Assembly: GCF_014898055.3 (NCBI RefSeq)
Contig: NW_023605083.1
Coordinates: forward strand, 93,397,483 to 93,461,482
Direction: 5' to 3'
DNA: 64,000 nucleotides
Source of the DNA: Talpa occidentalis
Lineage: Eukaryota > Chordata > Mammalia > Eulipotyphla > Talpidae
The notes under the pieces were generated by a model. It worked only from the letters and a program-made list of their open reading frames with translations. It ran no database searches and was not told the origin of the DNA. Shown piece after piece: positions 21,921-34,800 of this stretch (the stretch's first letter is position 1; each line of letters starts with the position of its first letter). The position numbers were made by a program, and so were the translations under genes.

Positions 21921-23224
21921 GCGGACACCCATGCTCTGCTCTGCATCTCGGGGACCCCCGAGATGGCTGAGGGAGGAGGGGGCCAAGCCGGATGGAGGTT
22001 TTGGGGCACAGATTCACTCATCTTCCTGTGCCTATGCCCACTTTGTCATGAAGCTGAGTGTGCGGTTCTCCACGGTGCGTATGAAAGAGGCCTCGTCAAC
22101 ATCGCTTCTGCCTGCCATCGTCATCCTAGTCGCTGGAACAGAGTGCGCTTTCCCGATGGACACTGGCCTGAAATGCCAGTGAGTAGAGACGCAGGCTGCA
22201 GAGGGTGTCTGCTTTGGGAAAAGGCCGACCAGCCTCTGCTTGCCTCCTCGTGCCTCAGGCTTCCACCTGGGGCTGGGTACGGGTGTCAAAGGACCACCCA
22301 GGAAGGTGAGAGTGGGCCTGGGACGACAGGCAGAGAGGGTGACTGCAGCAAGCACGCCAGGGGGGTCTGTTGCAAGCCCACCTTGAACACATTGGGCAGG
22401 TGTGTGGGAGCTGGAGGTCCTCGGGAGCTGCCCGTGCATTCAGCAGTTCTGCTGTGACCTGCCTGCCCTCCTGTACAGTGTGGGACCCCGCATCGCCCAC
22501 CACCCTCCACTCCTTCCAGTCTCTCCTTTCCTCTTGTCAGGTCTTTCCTCCCTCTTTCCTGTCGCAAGCCATCATCCATGGTCAGCAGAAGTACCATGAG
22601 TAGCAATCCCACCCTCCCTGTGAGGGTTGGCCCAGCTCCCAGGGCCCCTGATCCTTTCCTCTCCTTTCTGGCTCCACCTGCCTTTCAGAGTTTGGCTTCT
22701 CAAGCCTTCCTGCCCTCCCACCCTCTTGGGGTGAGGGATGGTCCTGCCAGCTTTGATTTTCTATTGACATTTTGGGGGTCTCCTCCCTGCTCCTGGAGGT
22801 TTGCCCACTACTCTCCCTGACCCCAGTCCCTGCTGATAAGAATTTCACTCTCACATGGAAACAGATGCTGACAGCTGGAGGGGGCCCAGACGTGACCTAA
22901 CTGTGGCTGATCTGGACATTCACTAAGAGGGACAGACCTGGGGGACCCGTTCTGCCAATGGGGAATCTGAGCTGTGCCCCAGACTCTGAGTGGAGGGTAT
23001 TCTGGAGGCTGAGGAGGGCCTAGACAATCAGGGTCAGCCTGGGGAATGAAACTAGAAGGCAAGAGGCTGAAGGAGGATCAAGGCAGCAATGTTGTGTGGG
23101 AATAGGGTGTTAGCACCTGGAGTGCTGCTTTTATAGCTAGTGAAATGTATGTGCACATGGTTGGGGTATGTTGCTGTGGGCCTAAAGATCACTTTATGTT
23201 AGGGAGGGGAAATGATGCTTTTTC

Positions 23225-23375
23225 AGTAAGGCTGCCAGATTTAGCAAGTAGAAATACTTGATGTTGATTAAATTTGATCTTCAGGTAAATGAATCATCTT
23301 CTAGTATAAGTATATCCTACCATATAACTATATCCTGTAAGGTAGGATATACTTATCTGAAATTCAGCTGTCATT
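23225..23375. repeat. Imperfect palindromic repeat with perfect 16-bp hairpin
   Basis: ATAAGTATATCCTACC at 23306-23321 is mirrored exactly by GGTAGGATATACTTAT at 23341-23356, with a 19-nt spacer. Weaker complementarity extends outward (an AAATTTGATCTTCAG block against CTGAAATTCAG). The arrangement resembles known palindromic non-autonomous DNA-transposon relics in mammals. The family is not assigned. Confidence 0.7.
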
Positions 23376-24679
23376 GCACACGTGTTTTAACAGGCAACTC
23401 TTCTGTCAGGAATACTCTGCAGTGGGGTCGGGATGAGTGTGAGGCAAGAAGAGTACTCTCTTCAGGTGCAAAATTAAAGAGGGGACTATTGATAAAATAC
23501 CCTCCATTGTCAGGATAAGGATATTTTAATGCAATATTTAAAAAATGAAATCCACAAACTATATCCCATGGGCCATTTATAAAGATAATGTTTTATTAGA
23601 ACGAGGCTAGGTCACATAAATTCAGGCTTTGATCCTGACTATAAAATTTTGGAATTTTGTTGTGCCTGGACTTTTTTTTTTAACATTATCTTTTATTTTT
23701 AAGCAATTGCATCACAATATTCTTTCTCTTAGTTACCTAGTTTTGGGGTTCCCTCCTCCCTCTACATTTTGCATGTCTGTCTCCCCCAGTCCCTAGTCCC
23801 TGCTCTGCTTTGCAAAGTGGGGAGGTGAAGCAAGAACATTATTAGGTAGGTGGATAATGAAGCAAAGTTTTGTTTTGGGTGTCCAGATTATTCCTAGTCG
23901 AATCACTAAAATTTATGTCCTCCTAATTTGTCCTTTCTGCAAATGTTCCTGATTTTGCTCATCAACCTATTGGCACCTCGAAAGCTGGGGCAATCTCCCC
24001 CCACCCCTAATTGTACCCAGAATAGCCGACTTAGAGTAGGTCACTTTGGTGCAACAAGACAAGACAGAAATGTCTCTTGGGAGTATCAGGTGCTGTTGGG
24101 GGTCAGTTATCCAGACCCTGACACTAATAGGAGGACCTTTATTTCTACTCAAAGCATTTGTAAATATGTCCTTTGCTCTCACTCCACGAATGGGCGGCAC
24201 CCACACACCGCTTGATCTTGTCCTGCTCATGATTAAAACAAGTTGATTTGATTTGTTTTGCATTTTGTCAATTCTTTTGCTTCTGTTTCTCCCTGAAAGT
24301 GAAAGTCTCTCACTTCACAGGATCCCAGGAGAATCCTGTGTACTATTCTGGGCCAGAAGTGGGAAAAAGTGGGGTGGTATTTAGCCCATGGTTCTGAGTG
24401 GCCTGTTGTCTCAGGGCATCAGAGGTGTGGGCAGATGGGTAGGGTTAGGGGCTAGAAGTAGAAGTCAGAGGTCAAAAGGGCAGCAGGCAGATGCCCTCCC
24501 TCATCTAGATCACAACCCCATCCCTTTGCTTTTTGCCTGCAATGTCCAGCCTAGGGGCTTTCAATCCTGGTTACAGTCACCTGGGAACTTTCTAGAAGCA
24601 TCAATAGCTGGGCCTGAACCAGGACACTAACTGAATGGATCTGGACTGGTCTCAACATCAGCATTTTTAGGAAATCCTG

Positions 24680-25030
24680 AATAATTTTTATTATGGTAAA
24701 TATACCATTTTAAACCTTTTTAAGTGTACAGCTCAGTGGCATTAAGTGCATTCATGTTGTTGCAACTATCCCCACTGTCCTTCTCCCAAACTTTTTCATC
24801 TTTTCAAACTGAAACTGCACCCGTTAAATAATAACACCCCATCTCCCTTCTCCCTAGTCCTTAGCAAAAAATTTGATGACTCTAGGTATATCACATATGT
24901 GGAATCAAACAGTATTTGTCCTTTTGTGACTGGCTTATTTTACTCAGAGTAATGTCCCCAAGGTTCATCTGTATGTCAGAATTTCATTTCTTTTTATAGC
25001 AGGTAATATTACATTGTATGTATATTTGAT
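24680..25030 (-). mobile_element. L1 3' end fragment
   Basis: The reverse complement carries L1 landmarks. On the + strand these are TTAAGTGTACAGCTCAGTGG, CTAGGTATATCACATATGTG, TTTGTCCTTTTGTGACTGGC and TACATTGTATGTATATTTGA. An old, degenerate L1M-type fragment. Confidence 0.75.
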
Positions 25031-26574
25031 TTTGTGGGCAGTGCCTGAGCCCTGGTAAGCAAAGAGATGCTACTGACAAAATCTATAAAAGCTGCTTCCA
25101 GGCTCAGCGATAACAGCTGTTTCCATGACACATGCCACTCCTTGTGGGGTCCTCTAACAGACTTGAATTCAGAAGACTCACCAGCAGCCCAGCACAAGGC
25201 TTGGGCAAGACAGGAGCACTGTAGCCTTGGCTATTGTGGCAATGGGGTGACTAATGGCAGCTGACATTAATGGATCTATTGGTGATGCTGTAGGACCTAC
25301 CTTCTTGGGATGCTGAGAAACACCTGAGGTTTAACTATACAAGATACTGGCCTTCTGTGAGAACAGTTTGGTTATTCTTGATGAGACCTGTTTCGACCCT
25401 TGAGTTTACACTTGCATGCAGAAGCAGAAATTTGGAGACATAAAGTGACTTCCTAGTTTCTATAGTGGACATCTATTTTTACAATCCACCCCAGTTATAC
25501 TAATAGCATCCAAATTTTCCTCTTGGAACCATACAACTCTCAGTCTCAGTCCATGAAGTTTGAGTTGTTTCCAATTCCATCCTCAGCCCCAAGGACAGGC
25601 ATCAACATCAGCTTGGTCAATCAGAGCATGGAAACCTCCTGACACCAGATATTGGGGCTATGGATGGGCATATGACCAATCAGAAACCGATGGGAGATAG
25701 TTCTGGCACTTTGGCTGGGACTAGCAACAGAAAGGCATTTTCTTTTCTTTCTTCTGAAATTGGAACCAGGAAGAAATCAACTGGGATCTGCTGGAAGCCA
25801 CCCTGACAGCTTGGGGAAAAAGACTTCCTGAGAACAGAGTTACCACAGCACAATACAGAACCAAGAGATGAAGAAAAAACACAGACATTGCTGGATTCTC
25901 TAAGCTAGACCTAAAGCTAGTGCTACTTTGGAATTCCAGTTCCATGAGTCAAGAAGTGCCTATTTGTACCTGATTCTTGCTGGGTCTTCTGTCCTGTGCA
26001 TGTAGAAGTCTTGATGACGTAACTCTTTACTACCTCCATCTCCTCTTTTCTTAAGTTGGACTTTACACTTCTTCCTGGTTCTCTCGACATCTTCCCCATA
26101 GAATGCCCTAGAACTATGCAAGACCACAGCTCAAGTGGCCCTGCTATTCCAAATTAACAGATCTGCTAATTAGGTTATCCTTCTTTGGTTCTTCACTGGC
26201 CAATAGATGATCCAGTGGCCCCTTTTTGTCTTGTTGAGCCACAGACCAATAAGGTCATTGTGCAATGGTTATCTTTTTAGACTCCAGGTGACATAGATGT
26301 CCTGAGCTTAAGCAGAAGTGGAATGCCCCAAGCTCATACTCCAACCAACTGGATTCACTCGTGTGTGGGGTGGTGGAAATGAGGCATTGAACCTTCTGGT
26401 TGTATCTCTACTCACCTGGGCTGGACCTGAGGTCTCCTTCCACTGAGTTGGGCCCTGGGTGATTGTAGGGTACATGGTTTTCAGGCTTTTTTGCCCTCTG
26501 CCCATTAGGATTGCCCTGCCTGGTGGGGCACCTGCAGTTGTTACATTGTTGTCTTATTTACTTCCGTGGGCCAT

Positions 26575-26830
26575 GGGAGGAGTATTGAGATAGTCACCAG
26601 GAGAAGCAGAAGCAGGAGAGAGAAGGGGAGAGGGAAAGCCAGAAGAGAGAGAGAAAAGCCCAGAGTGAAGACTTGCTGGGAACTTGGAGGCCTGCTGGCC
26701 TCCTAGCTCCCCGGCACCCCTGCCTGCTGTGTACCTATTTACCACCCTACATGTAAAAGCCTGAGAAAGTCACCGAGGGCTCCAAGACTCTCCTTTACCC
26801 GGTCTGCTAGGATCATAGATACCCTGCTCT
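26575..26830 (-). repeat. Unassigned dispersed repeat, copy D
   Basis: On the minus strand it reads TAGCAGACCGGGTAAAGGAG, TTGGAGCCCTCGGTGACTTT, CAGGCTTTTACATG, GGTACACAGCAGGCAGGGGT, the GCAGGCCTCC block and CAGCAAGTCTTCACTCTG. A TTCTG/CTCTC-rich stretch ends it. This is the same order as copy C at 10840-11100. Its presence far from B and C, on the other strand, shows the unit is dispersed and not a local duplication. Confidence 0.7.
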
Positions 26831-28777
26831 GTGCCTATCCTGGCACTACAGTCACCCACTGTGTCTGACAACAAAGGGGTGTCTTGAGTAGGTGATTTTG
26901 AAAATACCTCTCTTCCTCCAGAACTGTGAACTGGATGTGTACCCCCCCTCCATTTTCCAGCTCCAAAGTTGTATAACCTTAGAATTCTCTGTCCTGTTAT
27001 GTCCAGATCAGAACTATTGGGGCAGCCAGGTGTATTCAAGGGGCTCTGATTTAAATACCAAGTTCCACTCTGACTCTCTGGCATCAGGGTCCTCACCTAT
27101 ACCATGGGTTAATAATGCCCCCACTAATGAAATATTGCTGAGACTCAAGCAAAATGCCTGGCTCATGGGAAAAGCCCCGTGGCAGAACTCCAGAGTTCTA
27201 ATTACTCTCAAGTTTGTCCTCCATAAAGAGAAGTACTATCTGGTGGCGGTGATTGTGCCACTGCTGTGTTTGGGGGAATAACCCCCAACACCAGCACATA
27301 CACGGTCCCCTGCCCGAGGAGGTTATACTCGGTTGATCAAGTATCCAGGCATACTTATATTTTCCTGACCCTATTTTCTTCTAAGTTTAAAATGAGAATA
27401 AATGGCAATGACAAAACAATGTCAATCACGACCTTGAGACCCTCTGATGGAGTTTGGAGGTGTTCCCAGCCCTGGAGCTCTGCTCAGGCAGTGAGGGCCC
27501 GTGGGCAGCCCTAGCCTGGCTGCTGTTCATTCTGCTAGAGGACCCTGGGCAAGTTGCTTCCTGTCTTTGGGCCTCCTTCCCCGTCTCTGAAATGAGAGGG
27601 CTTAGGGACATCTATATACCTCTCACGGTACCAAAACTGGCCTTGTCCTTGTCCCCGGGAACCAGCAACTCTCCCTGCAGTTCCCATCTCGGCAGATGAC
27701 GTCACCATCCACCCACCACCAAGAGACGACCCTGCTGCCATCTGTGCTCCTCCCTCCTCCCCCAGCCGCCAGTCAGGTGCATCTGCCTCCTACAGCTCCC
27801 AGAGCAGGCCGGGTCTTTCCATCCCACTGCTGCTGCCGGTCAGGGCCACCCAGGTGACAATAAACGCGTGATCTCTATCCCGGACTGCAGGGCTGCCCCC
27901 TCGTGTATTTCTACCCAGCCAGAGGGCTCTCTTAAAGACATAAATCCCACCCACAGTGGTGCCCAATGCCCCAAGGCGAGGCTGCACATCTCCCCAGGGG
28001 CTGCAGGGAAGAGCTTGCATGGTCTGCCCCTGAGCAACTTTTAGGCTTATAGTTTGCTCTCCCTCCTCACTCTGCTCTCAGGCGCCACAGGCCTTCTCAG
28101 GGGCCTGGAGCTTGCCATGCTCACTCCTACCTCTGAGTCTCTGCGTGGGCTGCTTTCCGGGATGCCCCACCCTTCCTCCACCACTGCCCATTGGTCTGAA
28201 TCTAAAAGTTCCCTTCATTGGGAGCACCTCCCTGACCCTCCTGCTAGCCCTGTCCATGGTGCCTGGATGCGAGCATGGTGACCTCAGCCACTCAGTCTGC
28301 AGTCCCCTCTACGCCCTGAGCCCTGTGGGCGAGACCTGTGTCTGCCTCCTTCACCACCAGTGCCCCTGCACCTGCACCGTGGCCTCTGACTTCCTGAGGA
28401 TATGTCCTTGTCTAAGCAGTTCAGTCAACAGGTATAATTTTCATTTCCAGTTCAAGAATGTCCGGGGGGTCGTGTGCCCAGCTCCTCTTGCATTTATCAG
28501 AACCTGCTTACCCAGCAGTCCACGAAGAAGCTTACAGGGTGATATTCAGGACTCCTGGGGCCTAATCCTGGGATTATCATGAAGGTGCGGATAGGCAGGG
28601 GGCGGGGAAGAGGCAGGGTGGTACAGGGGTGTAAAGACAGAGGGAAGAAGGAACCTGTGGATTGCTAAAGACGCCTCCAGTTGGCAGGGAGCTGTGCTGT
28701 GGGTGTGTGTGCGTGTGGTTTTCCAGAGTGTTTACAGGGATCGGGGGAGGGCAGGGAGCAGGGCGGAGCAGTTGACA

Positions 28778-28893
28778 TCAAGGTTTCTTTTCCTTTACTC
28801 TTTCCTTCACTTTTGGAGGCTCTAATTGAATCAGTCGTAGAATTTCCTTATTGGCCAGGGTTCCCTCGATGAACTCGTCCTCTGTAAGCTTAT
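28778..28893 (-). CDS. RCVRN: RCVRN exon 3
   Basis: 116 bp coding. It completes Asp, then encodes KLTEDEFIEGTLANKEILRL, IQLEPPKVKERVKEKKP and TGA (28778-28780). The acceptor on the minus strand is CACACACAG. This frame starts without a Met, so start-codon-based gene finding misses it. The 3' UTR continues below 28778; no AATAAA is obvious nearby, though a GATAAA variant occurs near 28490. Confidence 0.95.
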
Positions 28894-31800
28894 CTGTGTG
28901 TGGGGAAAACACAGTCAGGACTGGCTGTTTCAAGCTGTAACGGGGCTGACATTATGAAAATAGTAAGAACCCAGGGGCCCTGAGGATACCCCTACTCTTT
29001 CCCCTGAATCAGCAATGAGAGGGCACTGGGGAGGGCTCCAGGGGGGCATCCTGAACGGTTGCTGCTCAGGGCTATGAAATTATGTGAATATAACCATAGG
29101 GCTCCTACCTTCTTGGGGAACTTTTGGGGGGCTGAGCAAAGTAGAGCTCAGTTGAGAATCAGGGATCAGCGTCCAACCAGGGGAAGAGAGGGAGAGATGA
29201 GGGGTCCAATGTCGTGTCTGAGAGAGCCTGGCCTGAGAGGCCACCCCAGCTCCCATCACACAGACAGCCCCACAACTCCCAGAACAGCTCCTCTATGAAT
29301 CTTTCCTATGCATCTCTGGACAGCCTCATCTAACTCCCCACTGGGGACACAGAGGGCCCCTATCTCATACATTCAATTCTATACAATTAAATGCATACCA
29401 CTGAGCCCATCCTCTACGCCAGAGCCACATGCTTGGGGCCAAGGCCTTTGCATGGGGTGGAGGGCAGAGAGTGGCATGGAGTGGGGGTGGGCAGTGAGAT
29501 AAGGTACCTGGTCTTTGGGAAAGGCAGTCACACAGAGGTGCTCACTTTCAGGGTCATGGAAACATAGGGATGGCAACCCAGAGTGGCTGCCTCTTTAAAT
29601 TTTGTATCAGGGCCTCCCCGGGTGGTGCAGTGGTTGAGCGCTGCTGGGTTGCTAAGCTGCCTGCAGCCTCTGCAGAGCCGGTTTGATCCCAGGCTGCCAG
29701 GCGAGGATCCCACATGGCGCGCAGACCTCTCCTGCCGCCCGCTGCTCCCCTCAGCAGTGTACTTCGTCAGTCTGCCTGCTCTGCTCACTGCTCTGGCTCT
29801 GGTGAATTCTTTCACCCTCCCGCGCTTCTGACTGTACCCAGTGCTTGTATAAATAAATAAATAAATAAATCTTTAAAAAAAATTTTTTTTATCAGGCAAC
29901 CTCCTCCCTATCCACCCTCGTCCCAGACAGTGCCAGTGACCTTTGTCCTTCCTATGACTTCTCCCTGGACTGCAGTTAGTAGAGACAGGGTCAACTCTAC
30001 CAGTCCAGAGATCACGAAAGTTGCTGATACTGGCCCCTCGGATGTGTTTGGGGATGCAGTTTTTTTTATCAGTGGAGACATTGCAGGTTTTTAAAATCTC
30101 AATTGCTCGCTTTTCTTTTAAAAAGTCAGAGGACATGATACCAACTGCTCTGTCTTCCCGCATGGCAAAAATCAACCGGAAGCCACCAGACCAGATATCA
30201 ACTACCTACTATGTGCCAGCCCATTACATAATAGGGCTACTGTCCACTTCTCTCACTTCATCATCCTGACTCCGGACACCATGTGAGTGGTCTCCTGCCT
30301 TCTTCCACCATATCCTCCGGCATGGCTGGGAGCATCATGCACCAGCAGCCCCAGCTGCCCAGTTCTGGAAGCCACCACCAATTTCAGAGCAGGATCACGC
30401 TTCCTGCAGGATACTCCCACCATTCTGAGTACGGAACCAAGACAGGCCATCTCCTGGAATTAGGGGATTTAAGGATGCACCATCGGCTTTGCCAGAACTT
30501 TCCTAGAACAGCCCTGTAATCTAAGACTTCTTACTCAACTGTTTTTTTTTTTTTTTCCTTACCTGCTGCCTGCCTATGGGGTCCCATCTGCTTTGCAGTC
30601 AATGACTTTCCCAGATGCCTCTGACTTCTTCCCCCTTCTACCCTCCCCTCCTCCCAGGAGTCTTTCCTCCCATAAATCTTCTACAAAATAATTCTGTCTG
30701 GCAGTGCTTCTCAGAGGACCCAAACTCACTTCCTAAAGTAAAACCATGTAAATTGAGACTTGATGCTAATTCAGGCTGACAGATCTGCCCTGTACTAACC
30801 GAGCAGAAAGAAATTACAAAAGTGAAAAAAAAAACAGGTGAATGGAAGTGTCTAGAAGGGGCATTCCCATTAAGAGGGGTTTGCAATTCCTCTAAACACG
30901 CCATTGGCCTATACCCCCTCCCCCCAATGAGCTGTTGCCTTTTTACTTCTTCTTCAGAGTACACTAACTCTGTTATAGCAAAATTTGTTTTTCTTCAAAA
31001 GCATTCCAGAATTCAGAGCTTCTCTTCTCTCCCAGAGAAGCTCAGGCAGTGCTGGGGGGACATGGTGCCTACAGCAACATCTGTTCCCAAGTGGCAGCAG
31101 ATCTGGATCCTGCTGACTATACAGACCTCCTGGCGGTGTATGAGGGGATGGGGTGCCTGTGGTTCCATCTGCTTGGGCACTCTGACTCTGCAGGGTAATT
31201 CCTGTTGGGGTTTCCAGGGACAGCCTGAGGCTATAAAATCGAAGGCTATCAAGAAAAAAAGGAATTCACCATCATCTTTCTTTCCAAAGTACCCCCAGAT
31301 CTTCTCTGCCCGCTTTTCTGGGGTGTTTTCATCATCTGGAAGGTGATTCACGTCCTCTGGATTGATCATTTTGAAAATAGCCTGCACCCAAATGAAGAGG
31401 AAGCAATGGTCAATGTGGCAGGGGCTGGCAGCCCAGGGGAACCGGTTGCTGATCTCGGGCTTGCCTCTCCCCATCCCCAAAGAGTCGGGGGATCAAGTAC
31501 ACTCTATGGCAATGCTAACTGCAGGTGCCCAAGCCACAGCCTGCCCTAATGAATCCAGATTTCTGGAGGTGGGGCCTGGGCATCTGTATTTTGAGAGCCA
31601 GCAGGGCAGGACGATTGTAGTAAGCGCAAACGCTGACATTTGTTAGCCACTCAACACTCCTCGCTGTTGTGTGCTTAACATGTGACTTTCCTCAGTGTTT
31701 TTACATCTGACCCTCACAGCAACCTTTTGAGGTGGAAATGATTGGTCCCATTGTACACATGAAGAAACTGAGGCAACTAACTGGCTAAGTCACCTAGCCA

Positions 31801-34800
31801 GAAGCAAAAGAGCAGAGTTTGATTCTAGAACCTGTTTTCTTCCCTTTCACCACTTGGTATTCCTGAAACACCCTGGAGACCATTTTAGGGGTGGGGTAGA
31901 GAGAGGGGAGGTGTCGAGAAAAAAAAACTCTTCAAGAGGTTTCCCTAGGGCACAGGAAACCCATCTGCTGCAGATGTGGGGGTGGGATAGAGAGGATACA
32001 AAGAAAGGTTTAATTTTTGCCTCAAGGCTCCTTCTCCCTTCCCTCTGCTCAGGCTGGTAAAGAGGCCAGATGTGCCCAGTGGGCAAAGCAGGAAGTGCCC
32101 CTGCCCTGTGACCAGGAGAGGATGAGGTGGTCACCCTTCCAGCTCCAGGCTACTGGAATTCACCAGCTCAGTAACTCCAGGGCTGGCCAGGCCCAGAGCG
32201 GACATGCAAAGTGAAGACCTTGAGCCTGTCCTGCCTTTACCCTCAGCAGGCTTGGGGTGCAGGCAAGGTGTTGGATGGGAGTCAGAAGGCACCTTGCAGA
32301 CAGCTTGGAGCATGGTCAGGCAGGAGTAGTGTTGTCTGTGCAATAGCCTGGAAGGAAGGTCAATGCTTCGAAATTTGAAATTTGCTTTCAGCCTCCCATT
32401 CTATAATAAGAAAAGGGAGGAAATCAAACTCAGCAGCCTGGGGCAGCAGCCTGAGCTGGCAGCTCAAGTGTAGGTGGCTCCTGACTCCCCTCTCTGCTCT
32501 GAGTCAAGGGAAACAAGTGCAGGCCTGTCGCCGAACACTGAGAGTCACGGACTGCCTGCCCCTCTGACTGCCCCACCGACTCCCCCCAAGGACAGTGTCA
32601 GAGCCTCAGTCAGGGAACTGGGTCAGGGATTTGAGAGAGAACCATCAAATGTCACCCCAAGCCTGGGGAGGCTATATAGCTTTCCCAAGGCCATGCAGCT
32701 TGCTGGTGACATAGCTGGGACTAAAACCCATTACTTCTGGCTCCCAGGTCAGAGACTGTGCCATCTGGAAAACAGCAGAGACCTGGCACCGCCCTGCCAG
32801 TCTCAGCCATGGGTGCGCCCCTCCCTCTAACCCTTGCTCGCGCAGCTTCTCCTCCCTCCCTATTTCTCTCCTTTCCACCCCACCCCCTCCCTCCTCCTTT
32901 TCCTCAAGGAGCATCCACTAGCAGGCCGCTGATGGACTTTATACCCTTTAGGGGTTCTGAGGTCCCCAGTCCAGGCCACCCACCAATCCAGGGGAGCTTG
33001 CTTGCAGACCTCACCAGATGCCAGTGAGGCTCCCACCCATTCCTGCCCTTAACAGGAGACCTAGGGAGAGTTCACTGATCACAAGCTGATGCTTGGCTAT
33101 TTTATTTATGGATCTTCCTAATAAGGGTAGAAGAATTGCACAAATGATAGCGTGATTACAAGTGCACCCAAAAAATTACATGGAATATGAAAAATATTGT
33201 CCTTCTTAACAGGAATGGAAGCAGAGAAATAAAAAAGACATAGGGTAGGGGATTAAAAAAAGATTCAGTAAAAAGATTCAAAATGATATAATGCAGGAAA
33301 AGTAGAAATGTCTTGCCCAAAACCAGAAATGGTTAAACACATTTCTGACATTTCCATTAGATGGGATTCTAAGCAGTTATTAAAAATGTTTTGGAAGGGG
33401 CCTCCCTAGTGGTGCAGCGGTTGAGCACTGGTTGCCTGCAGCCTCTGCAGCGCCGGTTCGATCCCCAGCTGCTCCCCGGCCACCGGAGGAGGGTCCGACA
33501 TGACGCGCAGACCTCTCCTGCCGCCCGCTGCTCCCCTCAGCAGTGTACTTCGGTCCTTCTGCCTGCTCTGCTCCCCACTCTGGCTCTGGTGAATTCTCTC
33601 ACCCTTCTGACTGTACCCAGTGCTTGTATAAATAAATAATAAAAAAAAAAATCTAAAAAAAAACATGTTGTCTAAAGTATTAACATGCTTTAAAAAAATG
33701 TTTTGGAAGAATGTGCATTAATATGGAAAATATTCATAATAAAATCGTAACTGAAAAAAGTATGATAAAATTATATTTTAATGATAAAAATTATATATGA
33801 ATATGTGATAGTTTTAAAGGATTTAAAAATGTATAGGTAAAAGGCTGGAAGGGTCTCTTATTTTTCTAACAAATACCAGTATGTTGACAGTGGTTTCTCT
33901 GGCTGGATGATGGCATTCAAAGCAATTTTAATTTTCTTGTGCAGGCTTCTAAATTTCATGAGTTATTTACGTAGTAAATACAACTGGTTTGAAGATACCT
34001 AAAATTTTTATAACAAAAGAGCTGGCACTGAACCCACATTTACGGAGGCTCGTGAGTGTTGGGGATCATCACCTGCAAGGACCCTGGGGTGCTGGGGTGG
34101 TTATGACTGGAACACGGGACAGATGAAAACACTGAGGTCCCTAAGGGGAAGCGAGCAGCCCCACCTTAGGAAGAATTCAAGACTCCAACCCAGATTTCAT
34201 GTCCCCCCACTTTGGTGCATGTATTTGATGCCCATTTCATGTTTACAATTAATTTTGATAGACTATGACTGTGTCCTGTTGGAGGCTTTGAAGGATATTG
34301 GAAAGAAGAAAGCGAGAGGGTGAAGGGAAGAAGGGAGGAAACAGAAAGTATAAATAATGGGAAACACCCAGATTCTTCTTTAGGAGGAAAATGAAGCTGT
34401 GGGGGAATGTTCCCACCTCTAGGAACACAGGTTTCCCCCACGATCCCAAAACAAAACATCCCTCTGTTATAATTTGATAGTTTTTTTTTTTTTTTGATCT
34501 GGAAACACTGTTTCCATTAATTCATATGGGATGATTTTTGACCCATTCTAAGGCTCTCAAAATAACCTCTGAAATCAAACTAAATACCAAGGTTGCGCTT
34601 TCAGAAGGAAATACGGTGTGGGTGTGGGTGTGGGTGTGGGGTGATAACAACTGCGTGAGTATATTGGAGACTCCTCCTCACCCACTCTCAGGGTCTGGAT
34701 CCCAACCCCGCCCACCGGCCCGGCTCCCCATGGCAGCCCCAGCTCCAAGTCTTGGGGCCACAGCAGGGGGTCCTGCCCCCAGGTGACTCCCTGAGGCCCA

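Larger units (their letters stand above)
21921..28777 (+). other. GLP2R 3' UTR and intergenic DNA before RCVRN
   Basis: The 3' UTR starts at 21921; its end is not clear. Non-canonical ATTAAA signals occur near 23268 and 23473, and AATAAA first appears much later (27397). Other content: an imperfect palindromic repeat (about 23225-23375), a reverse L1 3' end (about 24680-25030), and a reverse copy of the unassigned repeat (26575-26830). The 3' UTR of RCVRN must occupy the last few hundred bases on the minus strand. The stretches 22000-23200, 23900-24650, 25040-26570 and 26840-28700 show nothing I can name. Confidence 0.6.

Noticed and set aside
29611..29700. tRNA gene
   Set aside because: A and B boxes are present, but the sequence cannot fold to a full cloverleaf and continues into a SINE body with an A-rich tail.
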